Source: Pseudomonas sp. gcc21 (lineage in GTDB: Bacteria; Pseudomonadota; Gammaproteobacteria; Pseudomonadales; Pseudomonadaceae). From it: a stretch of 64,000 nt of DNA. Location: NCBI RefSeq assembly GCF_012844345.1, contig NZ_CP051625.1, positions 3,472,001 through 3,536,000 on the forward strand, in the 5' to 3' direction. The position numbers and the translations under genes are program-made. The notes under the pieces are model-generated. The model made no database searches. It was not told the DNA's origin and saw only the letters and a list, made by a program, of their open reading frames with translations. Shown here one piece after another: positions 20,802-30,205 of this stretch. Positions within the stretch are counted from its first letter, which is position 1. Each line of letters begins with the position of its first letter.

Positions 20802-23800
20802 TTAACTGATGCTCATCAGGCTCGCATTGCCTCCGGCCGCTGCAGTGTTGATGCTCAATGATCTTTCTATATAAAGGCGTTCAAGCAATATATCTCGCTC
20901 CCCCTGCGCATGACCCTGAACGCCGACAATCGGCCCGCTGCGTTGAGCCAGTATTTTGCAGATTTCGCACAACTGATCGGAGTCGCCATGATGCAGAACG
21001 GCTTCGAACTCAGTGTCTTCATCCTCCCAGTTTGCAGTCCTGTCGATACGGGCCTGTACCGGAGTGGGGAGACGTGAAAGCAGGGTCTGGGTAACTTCGT
21101 CTTCAGGCCAGACCGCCATGCAGCCAACAGAAAGCAGCGCAGCCAATTGGATCAGGCGATCCTGCTCTGCGTCCGCCAGGCACAGTACGCGTTCTCGCGG
21201 CAATATTGTGTAGGTATTGCGCTCACCCGTCGGGCCTGGCAACACGCGCGTCAATCCACTCTGTGACAGAGCCGCAAATGCAGCGCAAGCGTCCGCTAAC
21301 GCTGGATTGCGCTGCTCGTCGGCCCAGGCTCGTAGTGCTTGAGCCGGAACGTCTATGCGCTCGGCCAGGCGCTCACGCATGCGAGTCTCGGTTTCGCTTT
21401 CGCTCCCCATGCGCTCGAAGGTGGGCGTTGCGCCTTGAGCTGGGTAGCTGGATAACAAGCGATACATATACAGCGGGCCGCCGGCCTTGGGGCCGGTGCC
21501 AGAGAGCCCCTCGCCACCGAAGGGCTGCACGCCCACTACTGCACCGACCATATTGCGGTTGACGTACAGATTGCCGACACGGGCCCTGTTTACTACCCGC
21601 TCGATGGTCTCGTCTATGCGCGTATGTACACCAAGCGTCAGCCCGTAGCCGGTGTGATTGATCTGGTCCAGCAGGTCCGGCAGGTCTTCGCGTCTATATC
21701 GGAGCACATGTAATACCGGGCCGAACACCTCACGCTGGAGTTCTGCCAGGCTTTCGATTTCGATCAACGTCGGAAGTACGTAGGTCCCCCGGTTCAAAGC
21801 GTCTGGCTCATGGCGTCCAGCTTGTACGACGCGAAGCCCCTTCTCGCGCATCTCGGTGATATGACGTTCGATTGTAGCCCTTGCCTCGGCGTCGATCACC
21901 GGGCCCACATCGGTAGCGAGGTTGCCGGGGTCGCCGACACTATATCCGGCGAACGTGCCCTCCAGCATCCACAGCAGACGCTCGGCTACGTCTTCCTGTA
22001 CGCAGAGCACGCGCAGGGCGGAGCAGCGTTGCCCGGCGCTGTCGAAGGCGGACTCGACCACATCAGCTACAACCTGTTCGGTCAGGGCAGACGAATCGAC
22101 GATCATGGCGTTCTGGCCGCCTGTCTCGGCTATCAAGGGAATCGGGCGCCCCTGTACATCCAGACGGCCGGCCAGCGTTCGCGAGATGATGCTTGCGACC
22201 TCGGTTGAGCCGGTAAACATCACCCCCCTGATTCGCTCGTCACTTACTAGCACGTTACCCAATGCCGCGCCGTCACCCGGAAGCAGCTGAACCGCGCCTT
22301 CGGGTACCCCAGCATCCAGCAGGAATCGAATAGCCTGTGCAGCGACAAGCGGCGTCTGTTCAGCCGGCTTGGCAATCACTGTGTTTCCGGCGGCCAGCGC
22401 AGCCACCACCTGGCCAGTAAAGATCGCCAGCGGGAAATTCCACGGGCTGATGCATAGCACTGTACCCAGTGGACGGTGGGTATCGTTGTTGAAGTCTTCA
22501 CGGGCTATGCGTGCATAGAAGCGTATAAAGTCGACCGCCTCGCGCACTTCGGCGATACCATTGGAAAAGGTTTTTCCGGCTTCGCGCGCCAGTAGGCCGA
22601 GCAGGGGCTCGATGTGCGACTCCATCACATCAGCGGCTCGCTCGAGGATGGCGGCACGTTCCGCCGCCGGTGTCGCTTGCCATATGGGCGCTGCGATCTG
22701 TGCGGCCTGCAGGGCATCGCGTGCCTCCTGCTCGGAAGCGTTGCGTACCTGGCCCACGCAGTCGCGCAGGTCAGCCGGATTGCGTACGTCTTCCCCGTTC
22801 CCTTTCGCAACAGGGCAGCCAAGCATGGGCTGGGCGCGCCATTGTTGCTGGGTGCTGGCGAGTAGCGCGCTGGAAAGCGAGGCGAGACGCTGCTCGTTGG
22901 ACAGATCTATGCCGCTGGAATTGGCGCGCCCTTTTCCATACAGATCGCGTGGAAGAGGGATCCGCGGGTGCGGCAGGCCCAGTGCGCCTTCGTCGGCAGC
23001 AGCCTGTTGCACGGTAGCGACAGGATCTTCGACCAGTTCGCCGATGGAGACTGAGCGATCAGCAATGCGATTGACGAAGGACGTGTTGGCGCCATTCTCC
23101 AGAAGCCGGCGCACGAGGTAGGCGAGCAGAGTTTCGTGGGTGCCCACCGGGGCGTAAATGCGGCACGGGCGATTCAGTTTGCCCTCTGTGGTCTTGCCGA
23201 CCACCTGATCGTACAGCGGCTCGCCCATACCGTGCAGACATTGGAACTCGTACTGGCCGGGATAATAGTTCTGTCCGGCCAGATGGTAGATCGTCGCCAG
23301 CGAATGCGCATTGTGTGTCGCAAACTGGGGATATACCGCGTCCGGCGCTGCCAGCAGTTTGCGGGCACAGGCTATATAGGAAACGTCGGTGTACATTTTG
23401 CGGGTGAACACCGGGTATCCCTCAAGCCCTTCAAGCTGGGCGAGCTTTATTTCGGTGTCCCAGTAGGCGCCCTTTACCAGGCGAATCATCAGGCGATGGC
23501 TGCTGCGACGCGCCAGGTCGATAAGGAAATCGATCACGTACGGGCAGCGCTTCTGGTAAGCCTGAATAACGAACCCGATCCCATTCCAACCACGCAGCTC
23601 CGGGTCAAAGCACAGCCGTTCGAGAAGGTCGAGGGATAGCTCCAGGCGGTCGGCTTCCTCGGCGTCGATATTGATGCCGATGTCGTATTGTCGACCCAGC
23701 CGTACCAGCTCGAGTAAGCGAGGATAGAGCTCGTCGATTACCAGATCATATTGCGCACGGCTGTAACGTGGGTGCAGGGCGGATAGCTTTATGGAAATGC

Positions 23801-24776
23801 CGGGCCCTTCGTAGATACCGCGGCCATTTGAGGCTTTGCCAATGGCGTGAATGGCTTGTTCGTAGGAGCTCATATAGGTGCGAGCGTCCCCTTCAGTCAT
23901 CGCCGCCTCGCCGAGCATGTCGTAGGAATAGCGGAAGCCCTGCTTTTCCAGTCTGGATGCATTGGCCAGTGCCTCGCCAATGGTTTCGCCGGTCACAAAC
24001 TGTTCGCCCATCATGCGCATGGCCATGTCCACAGCCTTGCGGATAACCGGTTCGCCACTCTTGCCGATGATGCGATTGAGGGACCGCGTCATGCCTGCTT
24101 CGTTATGCGTCGACACCAGTCGCCCAGTAACCAGAAGCCCCCAGGAAGCTGCGTTGACGAACATCGAGGGGCTGTGTCCCAGATGCTGTTGCCAGTTGCC
24201 GTTGCTGATCTTGTCGCGAATCAGCGCGTCGCGGGTGCCCTTGTCCGGAATGCGCAGCAAGGCCTCGGCCAGGCACATCAGCGCAACCCCTTCCTGGGAG
24301 GATAGCGAGAACTCCTGGAGCAGGCCCTGCACCAGTCCGGCTCGGCCGCTGGCGCCCTTGCGCGCCCGCAGCTGCTCGGCGAGCCGATAAGCCAGCTCGT
24401 GGCTGGATCTGGCGAGCTGTTCCGGGACGCGGGCCTGCTCCAGTAACAGCGGCACAATTTCCGGCTCTGGCCGGCGATAGGCTGCCGTGATGGCTGCGCG
24501 GAGCACCGTTTGCGGCAGAATGCTCTGGGCAAATTCAAGAAACGGCTGAAAAGAGTGTTCCGCCAGTTCATTGATGGCGCCGCTATCGCCAGGTTCTATG
24601 CGCTGAGCCAGGGCCGCCAGCTCGGGCATTTCGACGCCACGTTCCAGGGTCTCCAGATAGCTGAATATCGCCTGCTTGATGAGCCAGTGCGGCGTGCGAT
24701 CGAGGCGTGCAGCTGCGTCCTTCAAGCGGTTACGGGTAGCTTCGTCCAGCTTTACGCCGAGTGTGGTGTTGGCCAT
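20802..24776 (-). CDS. putA: Trifunctional PutA: repressor, proline dehydrogenase and P5C dehydrogenase
   Basis: 1324 residues, the full-length trifunctional form. Residues 1-47 are a ribbon-helix-helix DNA-binding domain (TTLGVKLDEATRNRLKDAAA). The FAD-linked proline dehydrogenase barrel spans about 250-570 (GIGFVIQAYQKRCPYVIDFL; RLVKGAYWD). The aldehyde dehydrogenase domain spans about 640-1110, with the NAD-site IAETGGQNAMIV near residue 887 and the catalytic Cys in SAGQRCSALRV near residue 914. A C-terminal ALDH-superfamily-like domain follows. It oxidises proline to glutamate at the membrane and represses its own gene when proline is low. Two TGCAAC sites lie upstream (24848-24863). No putP is adjacent in this window. 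Confidence 0.97.
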   Translation of the reverse strand: MANTTLGVKLDEATRNRLKDAAARLDRTPHWLIKQAIFSYLETLERGVEMPELAALAQRIEPGDSGAINELAEHSFQPFLEFAQSILPQTVLRAAITAAYRRPEPEIVPLLLEQARVPEQLARSSHELAYRLAEQLRARKGASGRAGLVQGLLQEFSLSSQEGVALMCLAEALLRIPDKGTRDALIRDKISNGNWQQHLGHSPSMFVNAASWGLLVTGRLVSTHNEAGMTRSLNRIIGKSGEPVIRKAVDMAMRMMGEQFVTGETIGEALANASRLEKQGFRYSYDMLGEAAMTEGDARTYMSSYEQAIHAIGKASNGRGIYEGPGISIKLSALHPRYSRAQYDLVIDELYPRLLELVRLGRQYDIGINIDAEEADRLELSLDLLERLCFDPELRGWNGIGFVIQAYQKRCPYVIDFLIDLARRSSHRLMIRLVKGAYWDTEIKLAQLEGLEGYPVFTRKMYTDVSYIACARKLLAAPDAVYPQFATHNAHSLATIYHLAGQNYYPGQYEFQCLHGMGEPLYDQVVGKTTEGKLNRPCRIYAPVGTHETLLAYLVRRLLENGANTSFVNRIADRSVSIGELVEDPVATVQQAAADEGALGLPHPRIPLPRDLYGKGRANSSGIDLSNEQRLASLSSALLASTQQQWRAQPMLGCPVAKGNGEDVRNPADLRDCVGQVRNASEQEARDALQAAQIAAPIWQATPAAERAAILERAADVMESHIEPLLGLLAREAGKTFSNGIAEVREAVDFIRFYARIAREDFNNDTHRPLGTVLCISPWNFPLAIFTGQVVAALAAGNTVIAKPAEQTPLVAAQAIRFLLDAGVPEGAVQLLPGDGAALGNVLVSDERIRGVMFTGSTEVASIISRTLAGRLDVQGRPIPLIAETGGQNAMIVDSSALTEQVVADVVESAFDSAGQRCSALRVLCVQEDVAERLLWMLEGTFAGYSVGDPGNLATDVGPVIDAEARATIERHITEMREKGLRVVQAGRHEPDALNRGTYVLPTLIEIESLAELQREVFGPVLHVLRYRREDLPDLLDQINHTGYGLTLGVHTRIDETIERVVNRARVGNLYVNRNMVGAVVGVQPFGGEGLSGTGPKAGGPLYMYRLLSSYPAQGATPTFERMGSESETETRMRERLAERIDVPAQALRAWADEQRNPALADACAAFAALSQSGLTRVLPGPTGERNTYTILPRERVLCLADAEQDRLIQLAALLSVGCMAVWPEDEVTQTLLSRLPTPVQARIDRTANWEDEDTEFEAVLHHGDSDQLCEICKILAQRSGPIVGVQGHAQGERDILLERLYIERSLSINTAAAGGNASLMSIS

Positions 24777-24847
24777 ACGCTTATGCTCCGTTAACCGACT
24801 CCAGGCAAGCAGTCAGTATTGGTCAAAAATGCACGCTAAGCCAAAGG

Positions 24848-24863
24848 TGCAACCGGGTGCAAC
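24848..24863 (-). promoter_or_regulatory. Tandem PutA-type operator sites
   Basis: TGCAAC occurs at 24848-24853 and again at 24858-24863; read on the minus strand these are two GTTGCA copies 10 bp apart, one helical turn. GTTGCA is the core recognised by the E. coli PutA ribbon-helix-helix domain. They lie 72-87 bp upstream of the putA start. Apart from these sites and the tRNA-Met terminator (25055-25085), the roughly 317 bp between putA and tRNA-Met hold nothing else I can identify. Confidence 0.6.
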
Positions 24864-25054
24864 CTGTATCAGGCGAGTGAAGTGTTCGCTTTGGACTAAT
24901 GGCCGCTGCGCGCATGCGTGGTCGAACCAGCGGCACCGTTAACGCAATTAGCAGAGATAGTTGGTTATGGCGGAGGCACGGGCATGCAGAGCGAGGAGGG
25001 CGCGGACAAGGTTGACGGAAGGAAGGAGTCAGCGAGACGTTATTTCCAGCGCAA

Positions 25055-25085
25055 TAAAAAAGGGCCTAGCCGAAGCTAAGCCCTT
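25055..25085 (-). terminator. Terminator after tRNA-Met
   Basis: On the minus strand, AAGGGCTTAGC and GCTAGGCCCTT form an 11-bp stem with one mismatch and a TTCG loop, followed by TTTTTA. It lies 8 bp past the tRNA 3' end. Confidence 0.8.
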
Positions 25086-25093
25086 GAATAGGT

Positions 25094-25170
25094 TGGTGGC
25101 TACACCTGGACTTGAACCAGGGACCCCAGCATTATGAATGCTGTGCTCTAACCAACTGAGCTATGTAGCC
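25094..25170 (-). tRNA. tRNA-Met(CAT), elongator
   Basis: 77 nt with encoded CCA. The acceptor GGCTACA pairs with TGTAGCC fully, including the first pair, so this is the elongator and not the initiator (which has an unpaired C1). The anticodon CAT lies in TTCATAA, and the T-loop is TTCAAGT. Its position near ychF matches the Pseudomonas gene order as I recall it. Confidence 0.95.
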
Positions 25171-25298
25171 ATCCGAGGCGCGCATTATTCCCATCTGCGA
25201 AAATATTGTCAAGGGCAGGAGCGTGTCGTTCCTTAAAATTTTCAATCGCTTAGCCAGGTTCGCAGCGGGTGCGAAGCGCACGCCGCTGCGCACACCTG

Positions 25299-26381
25299 TT
25301 AGCCCAGTTCGGGTTGGGCTTCTCGCACCTGCACATCCGGTAGGGTGCCGCCTATAAATTCCACGCTGCGACGCGGGAACGCAAAATCCACCTCCATGTC
25401 TTCCAGGCCCTTCATGATGCCCAGGTTGATTTCCTGCTGGATGTCCATGTACTCGTTGTAATCGGCGGTTTGCACGATATGCACGACTTCAAAGTTGAGT
25501 TTGCTTTCTCCGAAGGCAGAAAAATGAGCCCGGTCAAATTTGGTCTTGTCGACACGTTCGATTACCCGGCGAACCATTTGTCCGACCTCACGCACTTTTT
25601 CTGACGGGGTCCGGTAACTGATGCCGAAGCCAAAAACGATCCGCCGGGTCTGCATGCGTTTGTAGTTGTGCAGAGTTTGCGAGAGGAGGTCGGCGTTCGC
25701 GCAGACGATCTGTTCACCGCTGAGGCTGCGGATCCGGGTTGTCTTGAGTCCGATATGTTCGATGTTGCCGGCGACTTCTCCGAACACCACGAAATCACCA
25801 ATTTCGAAGGGTTTGTCGATGCCGATGGATAAAGAGGCAAACACATCGCTGAGGAGGGTTTGTACGGCTAACGCAATGGCAATGCCGCCCACCCCAAGGC
25901 TGGCGACCATGGCGGTGATATCCACGCCCAGGTTAGCCAGAATTGAAAGCAGCATCATCGTCCAGACTACGATACGTATCATGATGCCGATGATGGTTGT
26001 GGTCACCGGGTTACGCGTCTTGCCGTCCCGCGTGAGACTGTCCGTCCAGAGCCGTACTGCCATATCCAGCCAGAGGGCTATCTGAAAGGCGAGGGCAATA
26101 AACCAGCCATGGGACATGGCTTCTTCCCACCGGGGGGAAAGCTCCACCGCCTTGAGGCCGATCAGTAGCGAGAATGCGAGGATGAGGAGTCGGCTGGTAT
26201 TGCGTAATAACTGCGCGACAAAGAAGTAGCTCCTCGCGCGTCGGTGCTTGGCCAGCCCGTCCAGTCGCCGACTGACTATGCCCAGTACCGCACTCAACAG
26301 GATGTAACTGCCGATGGTGATGCCACAGAGGATTATCAGATCGAACAGCAACGAATTAGTCCAGAAAGCTTCCCAATTCAT
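25299..26381 (-). CDS. MscS-family mechanosensitive channel
   Basis: 360 residues from the ATG at 26381 (MNWEAFW...), preceded by GAGG; the frame stays open 47 codons further up but that part has no membrane character and is untranslated-looking. Three to five hydrophobic helices cover residues 15-190. TM3 carries the Gly/Ala-rich pore pattern (MVASLGVGGIAIALAVQTLL). The beta domain follows with the typical GIDKPFEIGDFVVFGEVAGNI-like segment (here DKPFEIGDFVVFGEVAGN). It opens under membrane tension to release solutes after osmotic downshock. It resembles the YbdG/YnaI-size subfamily more than the 286-residue MscS. Confidence 0.88.
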   Translation of the reverse strand: MNWEAFWTNSLLFDLIILCGITIGSYILLSAVLGIVSRRLDGLAKHRRARSYFFVAQLLRNTSRLLILAFSLLIGLKAVELSPRWEEAMSHGWFIALAFQIALWLDMAVRLWTDSLTRDGKTRNPVTTTIIGIMIRIVVWTMMLLSILANLGVDITAMVASLGVGGIAIALAVQTLLSDVFASLSIGIDKPFEIGDFVVFGEVAGNIEHIGLKTTRIRSLSGEQIVCANADLLSQTLHNYKRMQTRRIVFGFGISYRTPSEKVREVGQMVRRVIERVDKTKFDRAHFSAFGESKLNFEVVHIVQTADYNEYMDIQQEINLGIMKGLEDMEVDFAFPRRSVEFIGGTLPDVQVREAQPELG

Positions 26382-26493
26382 ACCTCGAATTCTCCCGAAA
26401 CGTAGGAAAGGCGATATGGATTCTGGCGGTGTTGTGCTGGATAAGTTCCTTCCCCGCTGACCTCGGCAGCGGCAGCCATTAGTTTGCGGGCAA

Positions 26494-26517
26494 GAAAAAG
26501 CCGCCCGGAGGCGGCTT
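26494..26517 (-). terminator. Terminator after ychF
   Basis: On the minus strand AAGCCGCC/GGCGGCTT form an 8-bp stem with a 4-nt loop, followed by TTTTT. It ends the pth-ychF unit and lies inside the region upstream of the MscS gene. Confidence 0.85.
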
Positions 26518-26547
26518 CGCAAGGCCTGATCTAAGATTCAGGATGGA

Positions 26548-27648
26548 TTAGACGTTGAAGCGGAAGTGCATAACGTCGCCGTCCTTGACGATGTACTCCT
26601 TGCCTTCCAGGCGCCATTTGCCCGCTTCCTTGGCGCCGGCTTCGCCGTTGTATTTGATGAAGTCCTCGTAGGCGATGACTTCGGCACGAATGAAGCCTTT
26701 CTCGAAGTCGGTGTGAATGACTGCGGCAGCCTGAGGCGCGGTCGCCCCTACCTTGACTGTCCAGGCACGCACTTCCTTCACGCCGGCGGTGAAGTAGGTT
26801 TGCAGGTTCAATAATTCGTAGCCGGCACGGATCACGCGGTTCAGCCCGGGCTCTTCCATGCCGATGGCTTCGAGGAACATGTCCTTCTCTTCGCCGTCGT
26901 CAAGCTCAGCAATCTCGGCTTCGATCTTGTTGCAGACCGGCACGACGAGCGCGCCTTCTGCTTCCGCGATGCCGCGTACAACGTCCAGGTGCGGATTGTT
27001 CTCGAAGCCGTCTTCGGCCACGTTGGCAATGTACATCACGGGTTTGCTGGTCAGCAGATGAAGGCTCTTGATCAGTTTCTTTTCGTCATCGGCCAGATCG
27101 CTCAATAGCGAACGTGCAGGTTTGCCCTCAGAAAAATGCGGGATCAGCTTCTCGATCAAGGCCTTCAGCGCCACCGCTTCCTTGTCGCCCCCTTTAGCGT
27201 TGCGGGTAACGCGCTGCAGTTGCTTCTCGCAGCTGTCGAGGTCGGCAAAAATCAATTCCAGATCGATGATCTCGATGTCTCGCTTGGGATCGACTGTATT
27301 AGAAACGTGGATGACGTTCTCGTCTTCGAAGCAGCGCACAACGTGGGCGATGGCATCGGTCTCGCGAATATTGGCGAGAAACTGGTTGCCCAGGCCTTCG
27401 CCCTTCGATGCGCCTTCAACCAGGCCGGCGATATCGACGAACTCCATGGTGGTAGCCAGGGTCTTTTGCGGCTTGACGATGGCCGCCAGGGCGTCCAGGC
27501 GCGGATCGGGCATGGGCACGATGCCGCTGTTCGGCTCAATGGTGCAGAAGGGAAAGTTTTCAGCACCGATGCCGGCTTTGGTCAAGGCATTGAACAGAGT
27601 GGATTTGCCTACGTTAGGCAAGCCGACAATCCCGCAATTGAAACCCAT
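26548..27648 (-). CDS. ychF: Redox-regulated ATPase YchF (OLA1 family)
   Basis: 366 residues, usual length (363-366). P-loop GLPNVGKST at residues 8-16, Walker [20 protein letters not shown], and the nucleotide-specificity motif NVAED in place of NKxD, which gives ATP preference. A coiled-coil insert follows and the C-terminal TGS domain carries [13 protein letters not shown] and ends [12 protein letters not shown]. It is a ribosome-associated ATPase with a role in stress and translation. GAGGA lies just before the ATG. It follows pth after 38 bp, the conserved pth-ychF pair. Confidence 0.96.
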   Translation of the reverse strand: MGFNCGIVGLPNVGKSTLFNALTKAGIGAENFPFCTIEPNSGIVPMPDPRLDALAAIVKPQKTLATTMEFVDIAGLVEGASKGEGLGNQFLANIRETDAIAHVVRCFEDENVIHVSNTVDPKRDIEIIDLELIFADLDSCEKQLQRVTRNAKGGDKEAVALKALIEKLIPHFSEGKPARSLLSDLADDEKKLIKSLHLLTSKPVMYIANVAEDGFENNPHLDVVRGIAEAEGALVVPVCNKIEAEIAELDDGEEKDMFLEAIGMEEPGLNRVIRAGYELLNLQTYFTAGVKEVRAWTVKVGATAPQAAAVIHTDFEKGFIRAEVIAYEDFIKYNGEAGAKEAGKWRLEGKEYIVKDGDVMHFRFNV

Positions 27649-27686
27649 ACTGGTGTCCTCTGCCGCGTTCGCGGCGGATAAGTGAT

Positions 27687-28274
27687 TCAGGCTTTGAAGC
27701 TGTGGAGGCGGCGGATGACCGCCGTCCAGTCACCGGCCAGCATACCGGGAAGTTCACGTACGGCTTCGTCGATGCAGGCGTCGAGCAGATCCTGCTCGGC
27801 GCGCGGCGCGCGACCCAGTACGAATCCGGTAACCTGAGAACTGTGACCGGGATGGCCGATCCCCAGGCGCAGGCGGTGAAAGGTATTTTGACTGCCCAGG
27901 CTGGCGATAATGTCGCGTAGCCCGTTGTGTCCGCCGTGTCCGCCACCCTGTTTGCATTTGACCACGCCGGGGGGAAGGTCCAGCTCATCATGAGCGACCA
28001 GAATTTCTTCCGGGGCGATGCGATAGAAGCCAGCGAGTGCGGCAACGGCCTGACCACTGCGGTTCATGAAGGTGGTGGGGATTAACAGACGAACATCCTG
28101 ACCGGAAAGGGTGAAGCGGCCGGTCAGGCCGAAAAACTTGCTCTCGTGGCGCAGCGTAGCGTTATGCCGGTCCGCGAGTCGCTCAACAAAAAGGGCGCCG
28201 GCGTTGTGGCGGGTCAGTTCATATTCAGGTCCGGGATTTCCCAGACCGACCATCAACTTGATTCCCTGCGTCAC
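27687..28274 (-). CDS. pth: Peptidyl-tRNA hydrolase
   Basis: 195 residues. [20 protein letters not shown] holds the catalytic Asn and His (the family's Asn10 and His20), [14 protein letters not shown] and [12 protein letters not shown] hold the third catalytic residue Asp, and [12 protein letters not shown] is the RNA-binding glycine loop. It cleaves peptides from stalled or dropped-off peptidyl-tRNA. It sits 31 bp after rplY and before ychF, so one rplY-pth-ychF message is likely. Confidence 0.96.
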   Translation of the reverse strand: MTQGIKLMVGLGNPGPEYELTRHNAGALFVERLADRHNATLRHESKFFGLTGRFTLSGQDVRLLIPTTFMNRSGQAVAALAGFYRIAPEEILVAHDELDLPPGVVKCKQGGGHGGHNGLRDIIASLGSQNTFHRLRLGIGHPGHSSQVTGFVLGRAPRAEQDLLDACIDEAVRELPGMLAGDWTAVIRRLHSFKA

Positions 28275-28305
28275 AACGGGCGCCCTCCAGAAGACTCAGC
28301 AGCGA

Positions 28306-28938
28306 TTATTCCGCTGACTCTTCGCCTTCTTCAGAAGCTTGGTCATCTTCAGCGGCAACGCGCGGAGCCATGACGTTTACAACCGGCAGGTCGTGATCAG
28401 CACCCAGCGCCAGGCTGGGGATGGTTACGCCTTTAGGCAGCTTCAGGTCGGACAGGTGAATCACTTCGCCAAGCTTGAGGTCGATCAGATCGACTTCGAT
28501 CGCTTCTGGCAGATCCTTCGGCAGACAGGTGATTTCGATTTCAGGCAGGTTGCGGAAAATCATGCCGCCTTCCTGCTTGACGCCGAAACAGGTGTCTTCG
28601 TTGAGGAAGTGCAGGGGAACCTGAACGTTTACCTTGTGACCAGCAACTACGCGCAGAAAGTCAACGTGCATGATGCGGGGCTTGGAAGGGTGACGCTGTA
28701 CGGCCTTGAGCAGAACGTCTTCTTTCTTACCATCAACATCCAGAGAGATGATGTGCGAGTAGAAGGCTTCGCTTTCGAGCGCCTTGTTCAGCTGGCGTGT
28801 TTCCAGCGAAATGCTCTGCGGGGCTTTGTTGCCACCGTAAACAATGGCAGGTACCAGGTCAGCGATACGACGCAGGCGGCGGCTCGCACCTTTCCCCAGA
28901 TCGTTACGCTCTTTCGCATTCAGTGTGAAGTCGACCAT
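28306..28938 (-). CDS. rplY: Large ribosomal subunit protein L25 (CTC/TL5 type)
   Basis: 210 residues: the long form with an N-terminal L25 domain that binds 5S rRNA (residues 1-95, [20 protein letters not shown]) plus a C-terminal TL5/CTC beta domain (about 100-190). The last 20 residues are very acidic ([15 protein letters not shown]). E. coli has only the first domain; the two-domain form is normal in Pseudomonas. The prs terminator lies between prs and this gene. Confidence 0.95.
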   Translation of the reverse strand: MVDFTLNAKERNDLGKGASRRLRRIADLVPAIVYGGNKAPQSISLETRQLNKALESEAFYSHIISLDVDGKKEDVLLKAVQRHPSKPRIMHVDFLRVVAGHKVNVQVPLHFLNEDTCFGVKQEGGMIFRNLPEIEITCLPKDLPEAIEVDLIDLKLGEVIHLSDLKLPKGVTIPSLALGADHDLPVVNVMAPRVAAEDDQASEEGEESAE

Positions 28939-28996
28939 ATGTAGTCTCCTTGCTAAGCACCCGGGCGTTTGCGACCAACGCGTCGGATGAATGATG

Positions 28997-29020
28997 AAAA
29001 CCCGGCCGAAATGGCCGGGC
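28997..29020 (-). terminator. Terminator after prs
   Basis: On the minus strand CCCGGCC/GGCCGGG form a 7-bp stem with a 5-nt loop, followed by TTTTC. It lies 23 bp past the prs stop and 60 bp before rplY, so it ends prs or attenuates readthrough into rplY. Confidence 0.75.
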
Positions 29021-29042
29021 TGTTTGTATCAGTACCTGTTCC

Positions 29043-29984
29043 TTAGCGGAACATTGCGCTGATGGATTCTTCGTTGCTGATGCGACGCATCGCTTCGGCA
29101 ATAATCGGTGCCATGTCCAGCTGGCGGATGCGGTCGCAGCTTTCAGCGGCAGCAGTCAGCGGGATGGTGTTGGTCACGACGAGCTCGTCGAGCATGGAGC
29201 CGTTGATATTCTCGATCGCCTTGCCCGAGAGGATCGGATGCGTGCAATAAGCCGATACGCGGGTAGCGCCAAAGTCTTTCAGAGCCTTGGCTGCGTGGCA
29301 CAAAGTGCCAGCGGTATCGACCATATCGTCAACCAGGATGCAGTTGCGGTTTTCTACATCACCGATGATATGCATGACTTCGGACTGGTTGGCCTTGGGG
29401 CGACGCTTGTCGATGATCGCCAGATCCACGCCGAGCGACTTCGCAACGGCCCGCGCCCGGACCACACCGCCAATGTCCGGAGACACGATCAGCAGGTTGT
29501 CCATGCGCTGATCCTGGATGTCGTCGATCAGTACCGGGGAACCGTAGATATTATCCACCGGGATATCGAAGAAACCCTGAATCTGGTCAGCATGCAGGTC
29601 AACGGTGAGAACGCGGTTAACGCCGACCACGTCGAGCATGTCGGCGACGACCTTAGCGCTGATTGGCACGCGGGCAGAGCGGGGGCGACGATCCTGGCGG
29701 GCATAACCGAAGTAGGGGATAACGGCCGTGATGCGCGAAGCAGAGGAGCGGCGCAGGGCGTCAGCCATGACCACCAGCTCCATCAGGTTGTCGTTTGTCG
29801 GCGCGCATGTCGGCTGGATCATGAAGACATCCTTGCCGCGAACATTCTCGTTGAGTTCAACACTGACTTCGCCATCGCTGAAGCGGCTGACGGATGCATC
29901 ACCAAGGGGGATATGCAATTGACGCACGACGCGTCGTGCCAGATCGGGGTTGGCGTTCCCCGTGAAAACCATCATCTTGGACAC
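29043..29984 (-). CDS. prs: Ribose-phosphate pyrophosphokinase
   Basis: 313 residues from a GTG start at 29984 ([19 protein letters not shown]); in-frame codons upstream continue but have no homology. It makes PRPP from ribose 5-phosphate and ATP. The ATP-binding flexible loop is [19 protein letters not shown] (near residues 97-115), with the Mg/PRPP motif [17 protein letters not shown] near residues 217-233. The C-terminus EESISAMFR is typical of Pseudomonas. It lies downstream of ispE and tRNA-Gln in the same direction. PRPP made here feeds upp and hpt further along the window. Confidence 0.97.
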   Translation of the reverse strand: MSKMMVFTGNANPDLARRVVRQLHIPLGDASVSRFSDGEVSVELNENVRGKDVFMIQPTCAPTNDNLMELVVMADALRRSSASRITAVIPYFGYARQDRRPRSARVPISAKVVADMLDVVGVNRVLTVDLHADQIQGFFDIPVDNIYGSPVLIDDIQDQRMDNLLIVSPDIGGVVRARAVAKSLGVDLAIIDKRRPKANQSEVMHIIGDVENRNCILVDDMVDTAGTLCHAAKALKDFGATRVSAYCTHPILSGKAIENINGSMLDELVVTNTIPLTAAAESCDRIRQLDMAPIIAEAMRRISNEESISAMFR

Positions 29985-30098
29985 GCTGCAATACCTTTCT
30001 GGGTAGTGGTCGTTGCGAATGAGCCGGTATACCGACAACGGGCTAGAGTGCCTGGTCGGTGAGATCGACTCAAGATGTAATGATTGCTGCCGGGAAAA

Positions 30099-30173
30099 TG
30101 GCAGGGGCGGCTGGATTCGAACCAACGCATGGCAGGATCAAAACCTGCTGCCTTACCGCTTGGCTACGCCCCT
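30099..30173 (-). tRNA. tRNA-Gln(TTG)
   Basis: 75 nt with encoded CCA. The acceptor AGGGGCG pairs with CGCCCCT, the anticodon TTG lies in GGTTTTGATCC, and the T-loop is TTCGAATC. It lies between ispE and prs, as in other pseudomonads from memory. A perfect 8-bp hairpin (GGATGCAA/TTGCATCC, 30184-30202) separates it from the ispE stop and may be a processing or stability element. Confidence 0.95.
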
Positions 30174-30183
30174 GTAACTGTCC

Positions 30184-30202
30184 GGATGCAAAGGTTGCAT
30201 CC
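30184..30202 (-). other. Hairpin between ispE and tRNA-Gln
   Basis: GGATGCAA and TTGCATCC, separated by 3 nt, form a perfect 8-bp stem directly after the ispE stop codon and 11 bp before the tRNA 5' end. No T-run follows on the minus strand, so a processing or mRNA 3'-end-protecting structure is more likely than a terminator. Confidence 0.5.
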
Positions 30203-30205
30203 TTC

